From positions 216,520-280,519 of the forward strand of contig KV423928.1 in assembly GCA_001632435.1 (NCBI GenBank): a stretch of DNA of 64,000 nucleotides. The letters run 5' to 3'. A program made the position numbers and the translations under genes. This stretch comes from Calocera cornea HHB12733 (Eukaryota; Basidiomycota; Dacrymycetes; Dacrymycetales; Dacrymycetaceae). The notes under the pieces were generated by a model that was not told where the DNA came from, ran no database searches, and worked only from the letters and a program-made list of their open reading frames with translations. Below are positions 58,006-64,000 of the stretch, piece after piece (the stretch's first letter is position 1; every line of letters begins with the position of its first letter).

Positions 58006-61000
58006 GTCTGACATCTCCTTGTGAAAGCTAATGCAGGCGCGAGCTTCATCCGGTACAGAATCGACTGGCGAACAGGATCGCGTGCAACAGCTCTCTGGCT
58101 GCCCGTGATCTTACGGCCAACAGGCTCCCCAAGAAGCCATGATAGGAACAGCAGTACGGGTGCAAGGGGCCGCAAGAGGTGGGGCTCTGAGTATGTCCAT
58201 CAGTTTCTGTCAAGCGCCCGTTCTATCCGACAGGGAGAACGGAAGTCATTTCAATCCCCAGTCTCCAGCCCCACGTGCTCTGGAATTCAGCTACTATCGA
58301 CAGTCTTTTGGCCTCAACCGGGGGTCTTGACAATTCCGGCTGGTCTCCTGGCCGTTGAATCTGACGTTCAGCTACTACCAGGGGCCCGTCCGCCCACGGT
58401 GAGAACGGTGTTCGTGCCATTCCCGGCGAGTCACTAGTCCCGTGGAATCGTGCCACGCTCAGCTCCTATCGACCCTCGGCAGTCGATCCAACAGGCATAA
58501 CAATGGTCATATCAATCCCAGTGCGTCTCCAACCCTGCCGACACCTGCAGCCTTCCCGACGCCTCCAGCCTCGCCTACACCTGGCCCTACGGAGCTAATC
58601 CCTGTCTTCTTCGCTAGTTAGTACACCAAGCTTTGAGCATGAAGCGCACCACTGCAACCTGAACCTATTTTCCCCTTGTGCGAGTCCATATGAGGGAAAG
58701 AGTTACAAGACTACGGCATATCTTTGGCATACACTCCGCTCTCCAGGGGGGGGCCTGTCGACTGATCGCAGATCCAAATCCAGACAATCTGTACAGTTAG
58801 AACAGCACGATCCGCAGGAAGAAATAGAATATATTTGGAGGGACCTAGCACCCCGTATCCGCTGGTGGCATAGATGTAGCTCGCGAGCACGGGCGACGCT
58901 TCTCATCGCCCTGGAGACAAAGTGCATACAAACCGCATTCCGGCCTACGAGATGAACTGGTAAAGTGAGCATCTTCAGCCTTGCGAGCAGCTCTTAAAAT
59001 TAGTCTCAGGTTGACACGTGGCCTCGTGAGCTGACAGATTGGGGCTATTCCATAATGAGGTTGGACGTGCTTTAGGGGTTGTGCGCTTTGGGTTGAAGTC
59101 TTCTGCCTTGACCTCCGCGTAAGTGTCGTTGCGCACCATGCAGGGCATTGTGAAGTGGATCAAGAGTTGCGCGTATATGTAGCCGCAAGCATGCTGTAGT
59201 AAATCTTCACTTGGTAATAGACCGTCGTCCACACAGTTCCGGTCGCCACGAGTTGCTGTTCGTTATAGGATCTTGAGCAGCCGCTCAAGATCAAGTTATC
59301 CGCTAGAATGCCCGCCGAAACGCGTCTAAATGCTAGGTTTCCCACTCTCACAATTGAATCTATAATGGCCTTCGTTTCCGTCGCGTCCCTGTCTCTAGCT
59401 ATTGTGCGCAGATGGCCCAACACCGGTCTCCTTGCACTTGTTTGCCGGTCGACCTCCTTGTTGCTTACGGGGTGGTTTGTTGAGTTCATCATCCACTTCC
59501 AGTTCAGTGATACAGACCACCAGGCGCCTACTCATATCTTGCTTTCAGTTTTGTTGAAAGGTAGCGGTCATCAAGATAGAGGCCCGGGTCGACTTTGAAG
59601 CACAAATCAGAATGACGCGTCAAGTGCGACGCGTCCTGAGAGGGCAATCTAGCTTTGAACCCCCCTCGAGATGGGCAATTCAGTATTTACGCGTCTCACA
59701 CCGGGCATTTTGGGGGATAACTCATAGACAGGCAGACTAAGTACGGAGAATCGCCATTTGGAGTTGCAGATTGTCTTGAGAGACGTGCACTCCCGTGACA
59801 GCCCGACTATCTCGGGATTCTCCCGATAACTGAACAGCTGGCGCGAAGGCCACTTTGGTTGGTCACACCAGCCAGCTGTCACAGTCGAGTGCGGCAAGAA
59901 AAACGAGAGAGGGGTTGAAGGCATAACGTCAGCACAACGTCCTACGCGACCTCACATAGAGGAAGCACCTCCACGCGGGCCTACACCCAGGAACATGGGC
60001 CTGGCTGCCCACGTGAAAACAGTCGGGGCATCGACAATTTAGGCGTTGGAATCTAGCCCGTCAAACTGCCTTCTCACACTGTAACAGATAAGTGCATTGA
60101 AATCGGGGACAATGCATTCGGGGATGGGGTTCATTACGTGAAAGAGATGAATGGTTCCTGCGGAGCAAAATGGACTGGCGACCAAAACCGGCAACTCAAT
60201 GAGGTGGAGACCGGGTCGGACGGCGGAAGCATAGGTGAAAGCGAATGGAGTTTGCGGACTCGGTCCACACGACGTGCAATCTCCGGTAGAAAGAATTCTC
60301 CTGAAGAAGATACACTGTACTGCAGCTGCAAGAGAAAGGTACCAGAACATATTGCCGCATGCCGCATTCAACGCTCGATCACTATATACCCGGTCCGTCA
60401 CCACACCATCATCCGAGTAGGGGAACGGCCCATTTTCTGTATTCCACAAGCCATTTCCCAGTGTGTGAACTGAGCACATGTGCCAAATCGAAATCGGTCA
60501 CAGCACGGCATGGCCACGTTCCATGCTTGGTGCGTAACCGCATGTCACCTGGCATAATCGAAAGATAAGACGATAGCGACGATCCGGCTCAGAACACATC
60601 TGCAGTTTAGTTAGCTCATACGACGTTAGCGCGGCACCGCAAGCAAGACGGCAGATTTATGTGAGTCTCCTTACCACAATCTTCTTCGGTCGAATTTAGC
60701 ACTGGGTAGCACAGCATATCACGGTAGAAGTTCACAGAGGGGTTTCCCATCAGTCACCAATGACGGAGCTCGGTCAAATTCTGCCAGAAGCTTCCCGAAA
60801 GGCGGACTACGACGCCACGGCCCAGGAGCTTGTGCCTGGATAAGGCACCGAAGCCGCAACAGGGGATAAAACACGAAATCTGGAAGGTCGAAGCAAGCCG
60901 GCTGGACTCTGATGCCGTGGTAAACCGCGGAAATACACCGTGCCAGCGCTTGTTTGTACTGGGGCCTTCCGACCATGTTCAGCGCTGAACATATGATGGA

Positions 61001-64000
61001 AGTGGCAGTCGGATCTTGGACAATGAGAGAGGTTCTTGTCTGTGCAGCAATCAGCTGAGAACCTCTAGCCGACGAGGAGCCATTGCTTTACCCATATCAC
61101 GAGTCACAGGATAGATAGGTGTCCAGAGTCCATCTCAATCATTGATAAATGGAAACAGAGTCCACAATATGGAAATGTGGCATAAAAGAAGCGGCGGCAT
61201 GTCGGGAGTACCTTTCCAGAACGGACATCGTTCCGGAGAGGACATCACGAGGGCATCAGCAGTGTCAGCTGGCATTGGCGAAAACAGGCGAAAAGATAGA
61301 TAGAAAGGCGGGGGCAGAGCCGGCCCCCGCGTTTCGCCTATTGATTGGCGAGCGCGCCCCGTTTGGAGTACTTGACCGCGGGGGAAAGGTATTTGAAGTA
61401 CAGCAGGATGTTGCTATAGCCTTTAGCATCTCTACTAGATTCGCGGAGGTGTAGTATGGGGAGTTGATCCTTGGGGTCGTCTCCGATTGGGGATCAACGA
61501 TCGCGGTAAAATCGATAACATGAGAGGGGTTTAAGCCAGAATGTGCGGGTGTTTCAAGCGGGCTATCCACGGCCGAAATGTGTTGGGCGCAGAATCTCTT
61601 CGTCGATGCGCATGAAACGAGGGACGGCCCAGGTCTGAGCGACGGGACCGCGTCAGAGGCGCGAGATAACCAGCAGGGCCGATCTGCGCCATAACGAGCC
61701 GAGAAGACGCAAAGAAGACGGGGGAATGTCTGATGGCCAGCGGTGCGCTGCTCGAGCTTTGCGAAGTTGCGCGACGCCAGAGGAGCGCAGCGAGGCACGC
61801 GCCGCGTGCTAAAACATGACAGGTCGGTTCGGCGGCCGTGAATGCGGTGCAGGAAAGAACGCAGAACATTCGTGCTGTGAGCGGGAGCAGGCTTACGCAG
61901 CGCATGTGTTGGCACTGTGACAACAAGTGGACGGGAGGGGATCTTCGTACTGTATTGTGCTGCGAAGAAAGGGGCATGGGAAGATCGGACGAGATAGTGG
62001 GGAGAAGGATGAGGATAAGCTGCGCCTGCGCCTGCCCTTCCCTTGACGCCCGCAGGTTATGCCGCGCGCTTGCCGTAAGCGTCCACATTTCCCACCCCTT
62101 CCGAGCTGGCAGACCCTCCCGCACCCGTCCCAACAAGGTTTTATGCCGGGCGAGGACGACCAGGCGCATTGCGGGGTTTGGTCACCCACCTACCCTTAAC
62201 GGGTCCAGCATAACGTTACCGTGTCTGATGCGAGTGCCCCGGGCAGCGGTGATCCGCCGGCTCGGCTGGAGAGCCAGGTCAGACGCCGCCTAGCGCGCGT
62301 GATATCTGCCGCCGTGGCGGCTGATAGGCAGCGGCCTCCGCTCGCGGCGCACGTTCTAAAGGGCCAATAATACGCTTCCCACAAGGGCTGCAAATGCACA
62401 ATCGTACGACGCGCGCGTGCGCGCGCCTGTCAAGCTCTGCGCGGCCCATCGCGCGGTGGTGGACCATCATGATGCACACGCAACGCTCGACTGGCTGGAT
62501 GGCGCGATCTGCACACGATGCGCGAGCGGAGTTGCGGAGTTGGACAACCGCAGAGCTTCGGGATCCCATCCGGTTCCACGCTTCTCGACGCTCGTCCAGC
62601 CAGCCCGGGCGTGTGCGTGTGCGTGTGCGCACTGGGTTTCGTGCCAGAAGCTCGGGGTAAGACACAGCGTGAGCCCGCAAGGCACGGGCCGTGCGCGCCC
62701 GAGTCAGACTCGGACTCGGAGGACGAGCCGAGAGGGCCGTGGTTGTGTGTTGAGAACGTTAACTGTTTGGAGTGCGAACGGAGCGGGTGGTGAAGCTTGG
62801 GAAGGACCAGTGCAGCAGGCTGCACCAGAAGCTTGGGTTGGATAGATCCGGCGTACGTACCGCGTCCTGGAGGACGACCGAGGAAAGGAGAGGCCGGGCA
62901 CTAGGGAGCGGGGAGCGTTGATGGAAGGTAAACCCCTGCAGGGCGGATCCTGTTGTCGGGACTGGACGACTGGTCAGGACTACACACGCTTGGCATCCCG
63001 ACCAGGTGCTCATGCTGAGCTAGCTAACTTATAAGGTGATGCATGCCATGCCGCAACCGGTCCTCCTGCAGTGGTTGCCAGTCAGGCCGGGTTCGAGCCA
63101 CCCCTGTGAGCGGTCCTTGCTATCCAGTCCAGCCCAGCCCAATCCAATGCAATCCGGTGCTTTCAACGGGATGATAACATAAGGCACAACCTTATGTGCT
63201 TGGGCTGGTCTCCGGCTGGGCGGACAAAGCGCGACGGGAGCGGGTGGGGTGGGAGTCACGCTCCGAACACAAAGCGAGTGAGCGTGCCTGTGCTGTGACC
63301 ACTAAACGGGAGAATTGATGATGTGTACAGCACATGTACGTGTATGGCGTGAGTCGTGGACGAGAGTGTGGACCGGATTTGGATTGGCTGTGGAAATGGG
63401 TGCGCAGATTGGGGATCCCGGATTGTGGATTGTGGATTGTGGACGCTGGGTGGAAGCGGATGTGGTAAGCACAAAGATGCCGGGTGAAGCACGACGCGGA
63501 AGTTACTAGTACAGTATCGCCGTCCCACCGCCGTCTCGCATCCCGCGCACAGACACGATGTCGCCATCCCGAGCCTCGCGCGCCTGGGGGGGTAAGTACT
63601 GAGGAGCGGGACGTGGCCTGGACAGCGAGTGGATGCGCGTCGAGTCAGACGCGGACGCGGACGGGCTCAGCTGCCAACTGCTTGCCCGTGGCCAGACAAG
63701 TCAATAGACGGCGTGAGATGTTCGACGTCGCGCCGGGCCTGTACGGACGTGCGCGGAGGGAGAATACCGTACAGTACCGTCGAAGCAGTGATGGAAGGAA
63801 ACGGGAACGGGAACGGGAACGGGAACGGGAAATACCGGACATGGAATGAAATCGAGCCGGTGCCGGAGCCGGTGCCGGCGCGGGCGCGGCGTGTCTTGGA
63901 CGGGGGAGGGGGGGCGGATGCGCGCTCTGGGCGAGACATGGGACCTGATTGAGCGAGATCGCCATGCTCGGGTGTCGCCCGGCTGCCACGGAGAGGTTGC
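58006..64000. other. 6-kb right-end stretch without convincing genes
   Basis: The part from 58.4 to about 61 kb is less GC-rich, with short frames and no domain motifs. From about 61.8 kb the sequence becomes GC-rich and open frames are compositional. I looked for reverse transcriptase, integrase and transposase motifs, terminal repeats and tRNA-like box pairs and recognised none. Exons of a gene mostly outside the window cannot be excluded at the right edge. Confidence 0.4.
63800..63831. repeat. GGGAAC hexamer repeat
   Basis: About five tandem copies starting in AAACGGGAACGGGAACGGGA. Confidence 0.85.

Noticed and set aside
60039..60479. 146-codon minus-strand frame with ATG
   Set aside because: It has no domain, no clear promoter and no codon pattern like the proven genes. 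Frames of this size are expected by chance here.
63060..63120. GGTTCGAGCC, a possible tRNA B box
   Set aside because: No matching T-stem, A box or acceptor stem could be drawn around it.

Overview
This window looks like nuclear DNA of a filamentous basidiomycete, probably an agaricomycete. The reasons are GC-rich sequence, genes broken by many introns of about 48-60 bases, compact divergent and convergent gene pairs, and fungal housekeeping orthologues (ARB1, a LARP7/Pof8-like protein, SWA2, SMC5, RRP43, the PP4 catalytic subunit, COQ10, NUP188, SAP18, NEDD8). Gene models were built by eye: frames were joined across GT..AG introns and exon lengths were checked to sum to whole codons. No alignment program or database was used. 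Species assignment is inference.

Left accessory region, 1-10.5 kb. Four F-box-like/leucine-rich-repeat paralogues lie on the minus strand. One runs off the left edge, one carries a one-base frameshift and two look intact. Two decayed first-exon relics and a decayed copy of a thioesterase gene lie between them; the intact thioesterase gene is at 9.8-10.5 kb. The region reads as a duplicating, partly dying gene family. ARB1 (11.0-13.1 kb) marks the start of ordinary chromosome.

Middle region, 13-33 kb. This part is gene-sparse and holds two small secreted-protein genes with TATA boxes. It also holds four NADAR-domain (DUF1768) paralogues at 17.9, 21.4, 24.7 and 30.8 kb. The NADAR copies share a C-terminal domain of about 110 residues and, in three of four, an intron at the same place. 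Their N-termini are unrelated and low-complexity, and they differ in a conserved glutamate of the family. LARP7 and SWA2 form a divergent housekeeping pair inside this cluster. The NADAR cluster is the strongest candidate for an undescribed lineage-specific system.

Housekeeping block, 32.8-57.1 kb. SMC5, an NAD-dependent epimerase, RRP43, PP4C, COQ10, an endonuclease/exonuclease/phosphatase-fold protein with altered catalytic motifs, NUP188, SAP18 with a long RGG/RS tail, and NEDD8 split into micro-exons. Most of the first genes are packed head-to-head or tail-to-tail with 90-350 bases between them.

Right end, 57-64 kb. Apart from a weakly supported gene behind a TATA box at 57.6 kb, no convincing gene was found.
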